Made by a program: the position numbers and the translations under genes. A stretch of 38,045 nt of DNA from contig JAAYAL010000089.1 of assembly GCA_012719395.1 (NCBI GenBank), positions 1 to 38,045 of the forward strand, read 5' to 3'. Positions 7,832 through 16,243 of the stretch are shown piece after piece. Numbering within the stretch: position 1 is the first letter of the stretch; each line of letters begins with the position of its first letter. Source of the stretch: Gaiellales bacterium. GTDB taxonomy: Bacteria > Actinomycetota > Thermoleophilia > RBG-16-64-13. The notes beneath the pieces were generated by a model. The model was not told where the DNA came from and did no database searches. It saw nothing but the letters and a program-made list of their open reading frames with translations.

Positions 7832-8910
7832 GCGCTGAAGCAGAGGCCAGCGTGACCTCACCCCCGGCCGCGGACTCGACGGTCGATCGTTCTCGGGTGG
7901 CCCGTGGCTCCGGGACCCGCATTGCGTTGGTGGCCCTACTTCCGGTGGTGGCTTTCCTTATCTCGCTTCCTTTGGGCCGCTACCCGCTGTCCCCTGCTGA
8001 TCTGGCCGGTGCGCTTCTCAGTCGGCTGGGCGTGGCCGGCATCTCCTTGCCGGACACCGTCAACACCATCGTGTTCGGGGTGCGGCTGCCGCGCATCCTC
8101 ACGGCCATGCTGATAGGCGGGGCGCTGTCCCTGTCCGGCGCCGCCTATCAGGGCATGTTCCGCAACCCGCTGGTCTCCCCCGATATCCTGGGGGCTGCCG
8201 CGGGGGCGGGGTTCGGGGCCGTGCTGGGCATCATGCTCTCCAAGACGGTGCTGGTGACCCAACTGCTGGCCTTCGCCTTCGGCTTGGTCGCGGTGCTGCT
8301 CACCTACCTCGTGGCCCAGCGTCTACAGCGGGGGGATCCCACGCTCATCCTGGTCCTCACCGGCATACTGGTGGGCACTATCTTCTCCTCTCTCATCTCC
8401 ATCATGAAGTTCTTGGCCGATCCCTACGACAAGTTGCCGGCTATCACCTACTGGCTGATGGGCAGCCTGGCCGCCGTCAACACACAGGATCTCCTCCTGC
8501 TGCTGGGACCGGTGCTGGTGGGTGCCGTGCTGCTCTATCTCATGCGCTGGCAGTTGAACGCGCTCTCGTTCGGGGAGGAGGAGGCCAGAACCCTGGGTGT
8601 GGAGACGGGCCGGGTGCGTACCATCGTCATCGTGGCCGCCACCATGATGACCGCCGCCTGCGTGGCCACCTGCGGCATGGTGGGCTGGGTGGGCCTGGTC
8701 ATCCCTCACTTGGCACGCAGCTTGGTGGGGCCGGACTACAAAGTGCTCATACCCGTCTCCATGCTGCTGGGGAGCACCTTCCTGCTCCTGGTGGATGACT
8801 TGGCGCGGGTGGCCGGTCCCCTGGAACTGCCGCTGGGGGTGTTGACCGCACTGGTGGGGGCCCCCTGGTTCCTGTTCCTGCTGGCCCGAACCAGGAAGGG
8901 ATGGTCGTGA
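7828..8910 (+). CDS. FecCD-family ABC transporter permease
   Basis: A 360-residue multi-spanning membrane protein of the BtuC/FecCD type. Family motifs are 'RLPRILTAMLIGGALSLSGAAYQGMFRNPLVSPDILG' (split here only for description), 'LSFGEEEARTLGV', and the cytoplasmic coupling segment 'GMVGWVGLVIPHLARSLVGPDYK' that contacts the ATPase. About ten hydrophobic segments are visible. It forms the channel of an importer with the lipoprotein at 4024 and the ATPase at 8901. TTG at 7828 overlaps the DUF364-type stop by 4 bases; GTG 7852 is also possible. Confidence 0.9.
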   Translation: MSAEAEASVTSPPAADSTVDRSRVARGSGTRIALVALLPVVAFLISLPLGRYPLSPADLAGALLSRLGVAGISLPDTVNTIVFGVRLPRILTAMLIGGALSLSGAAYQGMFRNPLVSPDILGAAAGAGFGAVLGIMLSKTVLVTQLLAFAFGLVAVLLTYLVAQRLQRGDPTLILVLTGILVGTIFSSLISIMKFLADPYDKLPAITYWLMGSLAAVNTQDLLLLLGPVLVGAVLLYLMRWQLNALSFGEEEARTLGVETGRVRTIVIVAATMMTAACVATCGMVGWVGLVIPHLARSLVGPDYKVLIPVSMLLGSTFLLLVDDLARVAGPLELPLGVLTALVGAPWFLFLLARTRKGWS

Positions 8911-9689
8911 GGCTGGAACTGGAGTCGGTGGCGTGTGGCTACGGTCGCAGGACCGTACTGAGTGACATCAGCTTCGCGGTGGAGGCGGGAGAGAACCTCT
9001 GCCTGCTGGGACCGAACGGCGTGGGGAAGACCACCCTGTTCCGGACCATCCTGGGCCTGATCTCGCCACACGGGGGGCGGGTGCTCTTGAACGGGCAGGA
9101 TCTGGTGCACTACTCGCGGCGCGGGCGGGCCCAGCATCTGGCGTATGTCCCGCAGGCGCATACACCCCCGTTCCCCTTTCGGGCGGTGGATGTAGTGCTC
9201 ACGGGGCGCACGGCCCACATCGGGATGACCTCCACCCCTTCGCCGCGCGACTATGAAATAGCCGAGGAAGCGCTGGAAACGCTCGGCGCCTCTCCGTTGG
9301 CAGACCGCATCTACACCGAACTGAGCGGAGGGGAACGCCAGCTGATCCTGATTGCCCGAGCGCTGGCGCAGCGCCCTGACGTCTTGATCATGGATGAGCC
9401 CTCGGCCAGTCTGGATTTCGGGAACCAGACCAGGTTGCTATCGCTGATCTCCTCTTTGGTAAAGAGGCAGGACCTCTCGGTGGTGATGTCCTCGCACTTT
9501 CCCAACCAGGCTTTTGCCTGTGCCACCAAAGTGGCTCTGGTAAAGGACGGGGGCCTGCTGGCCGTGGGCGATCCCGACGACGTCCTGACCGAAGACAACC
9601 TGGAAGCCATCTACGGCATCCCGGTCAGCATCCTCGAGTCGGATCGGGAGGGACGGGTACAGCGAGTGTGCACTCCCAGCCTCTCATGA
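8901..9689 (+). CDS. ABC transporter ATPase of the FecCD-type importer
   Basis: A 262-residue ATP-binding subunit with Walker A GPNGVGKTT (37-45), Q-loop near 85, signature LSGGERQ (141-147), Walker B VLIMDEP (161-167) and switch His in SSHFPNQ. It is of the FepC/BtuD type and energises the permease, whose stop codon it overlaps by 10 bases. The ATG at 8901 is supported by 'GGAAGG' upstream. Together with the gene products at 4024 and 7828 it completes a type II importer. Confidence 0.92.
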   Translation: MVVRLELESVACGYGRRTVLSDISFAVEAGENLCLLGPNGVGKTTLFRTILGLISPHGGRVLLNGQDLVHYSRRGRAQHLAYVPQAHTPPFPFRAVDVVLTGRTAHIGMTSTPSPRDYEIAEEALETLGASPLADRIYTELSGGERQLILIARALAQRPDVLIMDEPSASLDFGNQTRLLSLISSLVKRQDLSVVMSSHFPNQAFACATKVALVKDGGLLAVGDPDDVLTEDNLEAIYGIPVSILESDREGRVQRVCTPSLS

Positions 9690-9705
9690 CGACTCTGTCG
9701 GGCTG

Positions 9706-10407
9706 ATGGCTCAGTCAGACGGCGGAGGCCCTGCCTTGAGCCATGTGCCGCCCGCGCTGGTCGTGGTCACCGGCCCGCCCGGGGCCGGGAAGACCACGTT
9801 GTGCCGGGCCGCGCTGCGACATGCTTCTCGGCGCGGCCTGCGCGTTGGCGGGCTGCTGAGCCTCCCACACTGCACCGGTGACGGCCTACAGTGGCGCCGC
9901 GTGCTTGATATCGCCTCGGGAGAGTGGAGGGCCCTGGGATGCCGCCGCCTGTCTCCAGTGTCGGCCTCGGGTTCCTTCCCGGGAGCCGCCGGCTCTGCCG
10001 TCGAGGGCGTCGCTGAGGGCGGGGGTGGGGAGGGGTGTGCCGGTGGCGGCACCCTCGCCTGGGAGCTTCGTGCTGACGCCGTGCGCTGGGCGGATGAGCG
10101 TCTGCTGCGGTGTCTTGAGGCCCCCCCCGACGTGGTCATCCTGGACGAGATAGGCCCGCTGGAACTCGTGTGGGGGAAGGGCTGGGGCACCGCCCTCCCG
10201 CTTCTGGCTGACGGGGAGTACCGTCTGGGAATCGCCGTGGTGCGACCGGCGCTGGTAGGCTCGTTTGTCGAGCGCGTAGGGAGTGGAAGAACTCCGCATG
10301 TGGTACAGGCGAACGCGGATGCCGCGTCACGGGAGGCGGCGCGCGCGGTACTGCGGGCCATGGTCGACGAAGTGCGCATTCGCGATAGCCGGGGTGGAGA
10401 CGCCTGA
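9706..10407 (+). CDS. THEP1-like nucleoside-triphosphatase / P-loop protein
   Basis: A 233-residue P-loop protein. Walker A GPPGAGKTTL is at residues 23-32 and Walker B with 'VVILDEIGPLELVWGKGW' near 145. The DEIGPLEL motif is typical of the THEP1-like NTPase/DUF2478-like group. Residues 88-115 are a Gly/Ala/Ser-rich insertion that looks disordered. Members of this group often lie near molybdenum-cofactor or metal genes, but the physiological substrate is unclear. It begins 16 bases after the ATPase gene and is probably the last gene of the operon. No strong ribosome-binding site is seen before the ATG. Confidence 0.72.
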   Translation: MAQSDGGGPALSHVPPALVVVTGPPGAGKTTLCRAALRHASRRGLRVGGLLSLPHCTGDGLQWRRVLDIASGEWRALGCRRLSPVSASGSFPGAAGSAVEGVAEGGGGEGCAGGGTLAWELRADAVRWADERLLRCLEAPPDVVILDEIGPLELVWGKGWGTALPLLADGEYRLGIAVVRPALVGSFVERVGSGRTPHVVQANADAASREAARAVLRAMVDEVRIRDSRGGDA

Positions 10408-10789
10408 CATCGACTGCGGAGGGCGTCTCGCGCCCGCCGCGAGCAGAAGAGACGCGTTTCGCCTTCCTGGCCTCCACTCCGACAGGCCGCTTGGCAAGAT
10501 GGGTGGTGTGCGTTATACTACATCAAGTATTACGCGCGCAGCGTAGTGCTAGGACGAGAGTTGTGCAGCCGGGCAGTTCAGCCAAAGAATGAACGGCATC
10601 GCTTCGTCGGGTCTCCCCATCTGGCGGTAGCGAGTTCGGTTGGACGTACTCTCCGCTCTCTCCAGTTGGCCGGCGGCTCCAGCCATGCCGCCGGCCATTC
10701 TCTCGTTCGCAGACGCCCAGCAGGCGCCGTCTGCCCCAGCGCCCCAGCCCCCTGGCTTGCGGTGTTAGGATCGGTAGGGGAGGAGGCGC
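10408..10789. other. Intergenic region with a strong promoter and long leader
   Basis: This 382-base stretch holds no convincing gene. It contains a near-consensus promoter at 10491-10519. The 260 bases after it include a GC-rich stem near 10675-10695 (CCGGCGGC and GCCGCCGG arms) and could be a structured leader or a small RNA. A frame open from 10546 across this region continues out of frame through the DUF3788 gene and is not credible. Confidence 0.4.
10491..10519 (+). promoter_or_regulatory. Near-consensus sigma70 promoter
   Basis: TTGGCA (10491-10496), a 17-base spacer and TATACT (10514-10519). This is the best-spaced promoter seen in the window. Transcription would start near 10526, leaving a leader of about 265 bases before the DUF3788 gene at 10790. 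Confidence 0.6.
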
Positions 10790-11263
10790 ATGGAAGTCGA
10801 TCGCGAGCCCTTACACGAACGCATGTTGGACAAGGCCGTGCGGCCGGATCGGGTTCTGGTGGACGAGTGGCTGGGTGCCGAGGCCGCCTCTCGCTGGCAT
10901 CGGCTTGTCGCCTTCATCGCGGAGAGCTACCCGGGTGTCTTCCCCCAGCACGACTGGGTGTTCGGAGGGAAGAAGCACGGTTGGGCGCTGCGCTTCAAGA
11001 GGTCATCCTCTTTCTGCACGCTGGTTCCGGAGTGGGGGCGGGCCCTGGTGGTGATCGTGTTCGGGGCGAAGGATCGCGCCAAGGTCGAGGCCAACCTGTC
11101 GGACCTCGGCGATGTCGTGAGGCAGGCCTACCTGGCCGCGCCCACCTACGCGGATGGCAGGTGGATGCCTGTGGCGCTCGAAAGCGACGACACCGTGGAA
11201 GACGTCATCAGGCTGCTGATGCTCAAACGCCGTCCGCGGCCCTCCGCGGGAGTGGAGTCGTAG
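10790..11263 (+). CDS. DUF3788 family protein
   Basis: A 157-residue soluble protein. 'ERMLDKAVRPDRVLVDEWLG', 'WHRLVAFIAESYP', 'WVFGGKKHGWALRFKRSSSFCTLVPEWG' and 'VVIVFGAKDRAKV' follow the DUF3788 pattern along the full length. The family has no established function; the fold is thought to resemble small ligand- or toxin-like domains of the YdhG/DUF1801 kind. GGGGAGGAGGCGC lies directly before the ATG. It appears to be a single-gene unit; the next gene is convergent. Confidence 0.78.
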   Translation: MEVDREPLHERMLDKAVRPDRVLVDEWLGAEAASRWHRLVAFIAESYPGVFPQHDWVFGGKKHGWALRFKRSSSFCTLVPEWGRALVVIVFGAKDRAKVEANLSDLGDVVRQAYLAAPTYADGRWMPVALESDDTVEDVIRLLMLKRRPRPSAGVES

Positions 11264-11499
11264 TCCGCGGCTGCCCTGCCGATTACAGCCGCCTGCCGGT
11301 GCAGGCTCCGCGAGCTATGCGATGCAGCGTTCAGGGGCAACGTGGCCACGGATCGGCACCGCCGCATGTTCGGCGGGGGCCCCCAGGGAGCCGGCTCGGG
11401 TGGGGCGCAGAGTTGCCGTCGCTGGGCGCGCTGGTAGCGGCACACGCCGGCTACCGCCAGGTCTTTTCCGACCAGACCCGGGGCTATCGGCTCTGGACT

Positions 11500-12474
11500 C
11501 TACCTCTGGTTGAGGTCGATGATGGTGTCGAGCAGCGCAGGGCCGGGGAAATCCATCATGCAGGTACCCGCACACACCAGCGGCACATGATACCCGCGCT
11601 CGGCAGCGGGATCGGTCAGCTCTCCCAACCGGCCGCTGCGCAGGAGGGCGAGCATGCGCCGGGTGATGCCTTCGGGGTTGGCCGTCCGCTCGTCACCGGC
11701 CTCGCCGCCGGATGACCCACCGGCGCAGATGTGAGGGGCACAGCCGTCGCTTGCGCCACTCAGGTAGTTGACGAACCACCAGGCCCGGCGGTTGCCCCGG
11801 TTGGTGGCCAGCAGGTGCCTCTGCACGGCCTTCCACTTGTCGCCGATGGCCGCCGGGGTGGGTACCCAGAACTCGTCCTGGATGGCGAAGGGCGGCAGAC
11901 GCGGGGTACGGTTCGAATAGCCGAGTCCAAATCGCGGCGTCTCGGCGCAGGAGTCCAGGTCCTGCCAAACCACGATCCTGCCTCTGGTCTCGCCCAGCGT
12001 GGGGATGCGGGAGGGGCCGTCCCAGAAGAGCCCGGGAAAGGCCTCCCGATAGCTCAGGAAGACTTCCCCGAAGGAGCGCCGACTGTCCTCGTGATCCTCC
12101 CGCTCCTTCTTGATGCGCATGGTGAGAGTCTCGCGGGGGTGGGAAGTGAGGAACTCGCGGCACACGGCCGCCACGTCGCGGAGGAACCAGGTGCCTTGAA
12201 AGGTCAGGCGGCGCCAGATGCCGAGCTGATCCAGCCCCTCGTGCGGCTCGTTGCGGCAGCGGATATCCAAGGCGCGGATGCCCGAGTGCAGCTGCGTGAA
12301 GAGGTCGGCGGATTGGGAGGCATCGTCACCACCCAGGTGCGCCATGGTGTCGTGTGTCCCGGGGAGGGACAACTCGCTCAGCAGCAGATGGTCCGGCAAA
12401 GACGCCATCCAATCCGGCCGGTCCAGCCCGATCTCCGGCCGGCGGCTGTAGGCGCCGTTCGCCTCTGCAGACAT
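11500..12474 (-). CDS. Phosphatidylinositol-specific phospholipase C-like protein (second catalytic His is Gln)
   Basis: A 324-residue protein of the bacterial PI-PLC X-domain family. 'LSLPGTHDTM' carries the general base H41 with D42; 'GIRALDIRCRN' carries R72; 'FLTSHPRETLTMRIKKERED' matches the strand and helix after the active site of the Bacillus cereus enzyme; 'CMMDFPG' near the end matches a conserved Asp strand. The general acid His (H82 in B. cereus, in an HHG motif) aligns with Q93 in 'LTFQGTWF'. A single base change separates this CAA codon from His. No signal peptide is visible, unlike the secreted enzymes. The start is ATG 12474 or the adjacent GTG 12477, with GGAAGGAG upstream. 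Activity as a phospholipase is doubtful. Confidence 0.8.
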   Translation of the reverse strand: MSAEANGAYSRRPEIGLDRPDWMASLPDHLLLSELSLPGTHDTMAHLGGDDASQSADLFTQLHSGIRALDIRCRNEPHEGLDQLGIWRRLTFQGTWFLRDVAAVCREFLTSHPRETLTMRIKKEREDHEDSRRSFGEVFLSYREAFPGLFWDGPSRIPTLGETRGRIVVWQDLDSCAETPRFGLGYSNRTPRLPPFAIQDEFWVPTPAAIGDKWKAVQRHLLATNRGNRRAWWFVNYLSGASDGCAPHICAGGSSGGEAGDERTANPEGITRRMLALLRSGRLGELTDPAAERGYHVPLVCAGTCMMDFPGPALLDTIIDLNQR

Positions 12475-12671
12475 CACAACGTTTCGCTCCTTCCCTGTGC
12501 GGCTACTGATGGATGATGCGAGCATACCTCCGGCATGGGCGGGAGCAGGCCCTGGTGGCTCGGGCGATCATGGGGAGCGATGCCCAGGTCAGTGGGCCAC
12601 CCGGCGGGGAGAAGCGTGATCTGGTGACCGATGCGGTATAAGTTGGGTGAGGTCCACAGAAGGAGGGTCGC

Positions 12672-12881
12672 ATGAAACTGAGCGCGAGAAATGTACTCAA
12701 AGGCAAGGTCAAGAAGGTGACGCCCGGCGCTGTCAACTCCGAGGTGGTGCTGGAGCTGGTAGGGGGCGCTGAGGTCGTCGCCATCATCACCAAGGAGTCC
12801 GCGGAAGCGCTTAAGCTTTCCCCGGGCGTTGAGGCCTACGCGGTTATCAAGGCCAGCAACGTGATGGTCGCGGTCGACTGA
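12672..12881 (+). CDS. mop: Mop-domain molybdate/molybdopterin-binding protein (molbindin)
   Basis: A 69-residue single Mop (TOBE) domain: 'MKLSARNVLKGKVKKVTPGAVNSEVVLEL', then 'VVAIITKESAEALKLSPG' and 'AYAVIKASNVMVAVD'. This is the canonical length and pattern of molbindins, which form hexamers that store molybdate or tungstate in the cytoplasm. AGAAGGAGGG precedes the ATG. A TATAAG box at 12637-12642 may be its -10. It is convergent with the MoeA-like/modABC operon, from which a long hairpin separates it. Confidence 0.92.
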   Translation: MKLSARNVLKGKVKKVTPGAVNSEVVLELVGGAEVVAIITKESAEALKLSPGVEAYAVIKASNVMVAVD

Positions 12882-12966
12882 GACGCTCTGACCGGAGCGG
12901 GCGGAGCACCGGGCTCCGTGGCCGTACGCGGACGGCTTGCTGGGTGAGTCGACCATAGCCTAGGAT

Positions 12967-13013
12967 AAGTCCGAAGCCCCGCGTGACGTCCCGTCACGCG
13001 GGGCTTCGGACTT
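12967..13013. terminator. 22-bp perfect hairpin between convergent molybdenum genes
   Basis: Bases 12967-12988 pair without mismatch to 12992-13013, leaving a 3-base loop. Placed after the mop gene and downstream of the MoeA-like gene on the other strand, it can end transcription in both directions. Confidence 0.7.
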
Positions 13014-13222
13014 GCTGCACGGAAGCGCTGCCACTTCGTGCCGCAGATCCGGGCCGCGAACCAGATGGACGAGGGTTCCACTCCTTCCGTGGCCTGTCCT
13101 CGTCTCCCGGTCGCCGACAGGCATCAGAACAACTCCAACTCCACTATTTCGGGTGCGCGCGCCGTAGCAAGGCTTTCCTCTCTCGGCGTCGCGGCATGGC
13201 GCCGCAGCGTCAGGTTACCCGG
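13014..13222. other. Non-coding stretch downstream of the molybdenum operon
   Basis: No credible gene. It contains a distant inverted pair CACGGAAG (13018-13025) and CTTCCGTG (13084-13091) and a T-arm-like string at 13071-13087, but no cloverleaf forms (see rejected items). Confidence 0.35.
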
Positions 13223-14245
13223 CTACTTGCCGAAGGCACAGTCCGGGAACACGCACACGTCGCACTGCAGGCAGAGACCACCGTGACCGTAGTCCGCCGC
13301 CTCCTCCTTGGTCGGCCGCAGGCCCGCCAGGAGCCGGGGAAGCAGCAGGTCCATGAAGCCACGCGGCCGGGCCAGGAGCCCCGCAGGGACACTGACGATG
13401 GGCACGCCGTGGGCGTAGGCCAGCACGGTCATGGCCCCGGGTGCCACGGGGACGCCGTGAAAGACTACCTCGTCGGCGCTGCGCGCGATGCTCTCGCTGG
13501 TGCAGTCATCGGGCGAGCCGCCGCCGGTCACGAAGAGCATGTCCAGATCCTGCGCCAAGGCTGTGGTGATGGCTTCGGATAGTTCTGTGACCTCGTCGCG
13601 TACGATTCTCATGTAGACCAGCGTACCCCCGTACTCCTCGACCCGCCGGCGCAGGAGGGGCTCGAACCCGTCCCTCTTCCGGCCCTCGTAGATCTCCCGT
13701 CCGGTGATGATGGCTCCGGCGCGCACCGGGCGATAGGGCAGGACTTCCATGATCCTGGAGGAGTTCTCGGCGATCACCCTGGCGTCATCGAGGACGGCCT
13801 GCCGGACCGTGAGCCCTCTCACCTTGGCCCTGCCCACGGTTCCCCCAGCTTGGACGGGGGAGCTGTCGTGCCGGGTGGCGATGATGAGATCGTCCATCAG
13901 GTTGAGCCGGCGCAGTCGGTCGGCGTCGACTCTGAGGAGGCCGGTTCGCGTCGCGACCAGATCGGCCCACGCCTCTCCCGGCAGGTTCACCACGATGCCG
14001 TCGCCTGCCAGCATGCGGGCGAGGGACTCCGCTCCCTCGTCCTCGTGCACCTCGTCGGGGTCCAACTCCAGGATCTTGATGGAGGATTTGCCGATATCTC
14101 GCAGGATGGTGAGATCACTCTCGGACAGCACATGCCCCCGTCGCAGCACCGCGCCCTTCTGCTTGCCGGGCGTGATGCCTGTCAGATCGTAGGCAAGTGT
14201 CAGGCCCACCACGGCGTCACCCACTGCTATCTCTCTCATCTTCAC
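13223..14245 (-). CDS. MoeA-like molybdopterin-binding protein with C-terminal Cys cluster
   Basis: About 340 residues. The N-terminal part ('MREIAVGDAVVGLTLAYDLTGITPG') resembles a MoeA-like lead-in. The middle holds a MoCF/MogA-type fold: 'RAGAIITGREIYEGRKRDGFE' starts it and 'MLFVTGGGSPDDCTSESIA' is the molybdopterin-binding loop. The protein ends with YGHGGLCLQCDVCVFPDC and AFGK, a CX2CX2CX4C cluster that could bind an Fe-S cluster or zinc. Relatives of this type sit near molybdoenzyme genes in anaerobes and may handle molybdopterin or sense it. It is the last gene of the modABC operon (31 bases after modC). The start is GTG 14245 (GAGG at good distance) or ATG 14239. Confidence 0.78.
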   Translation of the reverse strand: MKMREIAVGDAVVGLTLAYDLTGITPGKQKGAVLRRGHVLSESDLTILRDIGKSSIKILELDPDEVHEDEGAESLARMLAGDGIVVNLPGEAWADLVATRTGLLRVDADRLRRLNLMDDLIIATRHDSSPVQAGGTVGRAKVRGLTVRQAVLDDARVIAENSSRIMEVLPYRPVRAGAIITGREIYEGRKRDGFEPLLRRRVEEYGGTLVYMRIVRDEVTELSEAITTALAQDLDMLFVTGGGSPDDCTSESIARSADEVVFHGVPVAPGAMTVLAYAHGVPIVSVPAGLLARPRGFMDLLLPRLLAGLRPTKEEAADYGHGGLCLQCDVCVFPDCAFGK

Positions 14246-14276
14246 GGAGGCCACCTCTCTTCGCGCCTGTAGGCTG

Positions 14277-15368
14277 TTATACCATGCCATCCTGGGCTAC
14301 CAGTCGTGTGGCGGCCGCCTTCCATGACGCGTAGACCATGCGGTTCAGGGCGAGGCTCAGTCGCTCGACGGACTCGGCGGTGATTTCCGCCACGATGGGA
14401 GGCGTGCTGCCCACCGTCACCCGGACGATGCTGCCCACCTCGGACAGCTGGAGGACCGGCCCGTGGAGCAGATTCATGGCCGAGCTCTCCGGCTTGTGAA
14501 GGGAAAGGGATACGTCCCAGGGGTGGATCACCGCCCCCACACTCCCGGTGAGTGTGTCCGTGCTGACCATGACAACCCCATCGGGACTCCGCACCTCAGT
14601 GTGATGACCTCGGGCCTCGGCCGTGCCCGGGAAGAAGTTGATGCCGGCGAAGGCGGCGGCGAACGCGGAGGCCGGCCGTCGTAGCACGTCGTTCTTGCTC
14701 CCTGTCTGCACGAGGTGGCCATCCTCAATGATGGCCACGTGATCGGCCAGGCCCACCACATCGGCGAAATCGTGGGAAACCAGAATGCTGGGCAGCCCCA
14801 GTTCCTCCAACCACTGCGACAGCTCGGCCGAGACGTGGCCCTTGGTGACGGAGTCAAGCGCCGAGAGCGGCTCATCCAGCAGCAGGATCTCCGGAGACGT
14901 GGCCACCGCCCGGGCCAGGGCCACGCGCTGGCGCTCGCCCCCGGAGATGCGCGACGGCTTGGCAGAGGCCAAGCCCTCTATCCGAAAGCGCTTGAGGAGA
15001 TCGGCGACGCGCGCGTCGCGCTCCCGGTGGCTGCGAGGACGGGGGTGGAGGCCGTAGGCCACGTTGCGGGCCACGCTCATATGAGGGAAAAGAGCACCGT
15101 CTTGGAACAGCATCCCCACGCGGCGCTCTTCCGGCTGGAGGTTGATGGATCTCTCAGTGTCCAGCAACACTCGACTCTCGGTGGCGATGTAACCCCAATC
15201 CGGCTTCAGCAGGCCGGCGATGGTCTGCAGCACCGAGGTCTTACCGGCTCCGGAAGGGCCGATCAGAGCCGTGATGCCGCCGTTGACCTCGAAATCCGCG
15301 CTGAGCTCGATGCGTCCCAGCCTATGCCGGACCTTGACTGAGAGCTTCTTGTCCGTGGGTGCGTCCAC
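14277..15368 (-). CDS. modC: Molybdate ABC transporter ATPase ModC
   Basis: 363 residues. Walker A GPSGAGKT (37-44), Q-loop LFQDGALFPHMSV (88-100), signature ISGGERQ (141-147), Walker B ILLLDEP (161-167) and switch His in VSHDFADV. The stretch 'NLQPEERRVGMLFQD' is typical of ModC. A TOBE/Mop-like domain lies at about 295-355 ('GPVLQLSEVGSIVRVTVG') and may sense molybdate to trans-inhibit uptake, as in Methanosarcina ModC. GTG start; it overlaps the modB stop by one base, which indicates coupled translation. Confidence 0.92.
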   Translation of the reverse strand: MDAPTDKKLSVKVRHRLGRIELSADFEVNGGITALIGPSGAGKTSVLQTIAGLLKPDWGYIATESRVLLDTERSINLQPEERRVGMLFQDGALFPHMSVARNVAYGLHPRPRSHRERDARVADLLKRFRIEGLASAKPSRISGGERQRVALARAVATSPEILLLDEPLSALDSVTKGHVSAELSQWLEELGLPSILVSHDFADVVGLADHVAIIEDGHLVQTGSKNDVLRRPASAFAAAFAGINFFPGTAEARGHHTEVRSPDGVVMVSTDTLTGSVGAVIHPWDVSLSLHKPESSAMNLLHGPVLQLSEVGSIVRVTVGSTPPIVAEITAESVERLSLALNRMVYASWKAAATRLVAQDGMV

Positions 15369-16240
15369 TACCAGCTCGACGAGCGTGTGATGACTTTGAC
15401 TGCTGCCAGGATGCCCGCGCTGAAGGCCACCATCAAGGCGCTCATGGCCAGCGCGGCGTCCAGGTCTGCTGCGGAGAACTGGTCATAGATGGCCAGCGGA
15501 AGCGTCTGCGTTGTCCCCTGCAGACTACCGGCGAAGAGCGCGGTGGCTCCGAATTCGCCAAGTGCGCGTGCCCAGGAGAGGGCGGCCCCGGCCGATAGGC
15601 TCTGGCGGGCCAGGGGTATGGCCACCCGAAAGAAGGTCCGGGCACTGCCTGCCCCCAAGGTGCGGGACACACCCATCAGGTGCGCGTCGATAGAGGCGAA
15701 TCCGGCGGAGGCCTGGCGGACGAAGAAGGGCAGGGCGACGAAGGACTGCGCCATGATCACGGCCACCCAGGTGAACGGCAACTCGATGCCGACGGTCCGC
15801 AACTGGGCACCGAGGATGCCGAAGCGGCCGAAGGCGGCGAAGAGAGCGATACCGGCGACGGCTGGCGGGAGCACCAGGGGGAGTTCAAAGAGGGTGACGA
15901 TGGCCGATCGTCCCGGGAAGCGCTTGGTGCCCAGGAGGTAGGCCACCGGCGTGCCGAAGACCACGATGCAGGCGAGAGAGACCACGCTGGTCTGCATGCT
16001 GACCTTCAGCGCATCGATGGCCACCCGCGAGTGGAGCTGTGCCCAGAACATGGACGGCGGGGTCTTGGCGAACAGCGCGATGAGGGGAAGGGCGATGAAG
16101 AGAACGAGGACGGCGACGGCGACACCTGCCGCCGTCGCCGCCAATGCCCCTTGGAGGCGCAGATTACTCTTGGCTACGTGGACCGCAGCCGGCCCGTCTG
16201 CTCGGGTTCCGGTAGCCACCCGGCCGCCCAGGTCCGTCAA
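15368..16240 (-). CDS. modB: Molybdate ABC transporter permease ModB
   Basis: 290 residues with five to six membrane segments. '[24 protein letters not shown]' is the ModB/CysT-type loop, and the EAA motif '[37 protein letters not shown]' (described piecewise: [11 protein letters not shown], then [10 protein letters not shown]) contacts ModC. It carries a longer N-terminal tail (about 28 residues) than usual. Three bases separate it from modA. It forms the molybdate channel in the cytoplasmic membrane. Confidence 0.92.
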   Translation of the reverse strand: [290 protein letters not shown]

Positions 16241-16243
16241 AAC

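Noticed and set aside
10546-11715. Long open frame on the plus strand (389 codons).
   Set aside because: It covers the DUF3788 gene and the end of the PI-PLC gene in another frame, has Arg/Gly/Ala-rich text without domain pattern, and has no ribosome site.
13018-13094. Possible tRNA: 8-bp CACGGAAG/CTTCCGTG arms and a T-arm-like GAGGG-TTCCACT-CCTTC.
   Set aside because: The T-arm and the acceptor arms use the same bases and cannot form together. No D-loop GG, no T at position 8 and no anticodon stem could be found on either strand.
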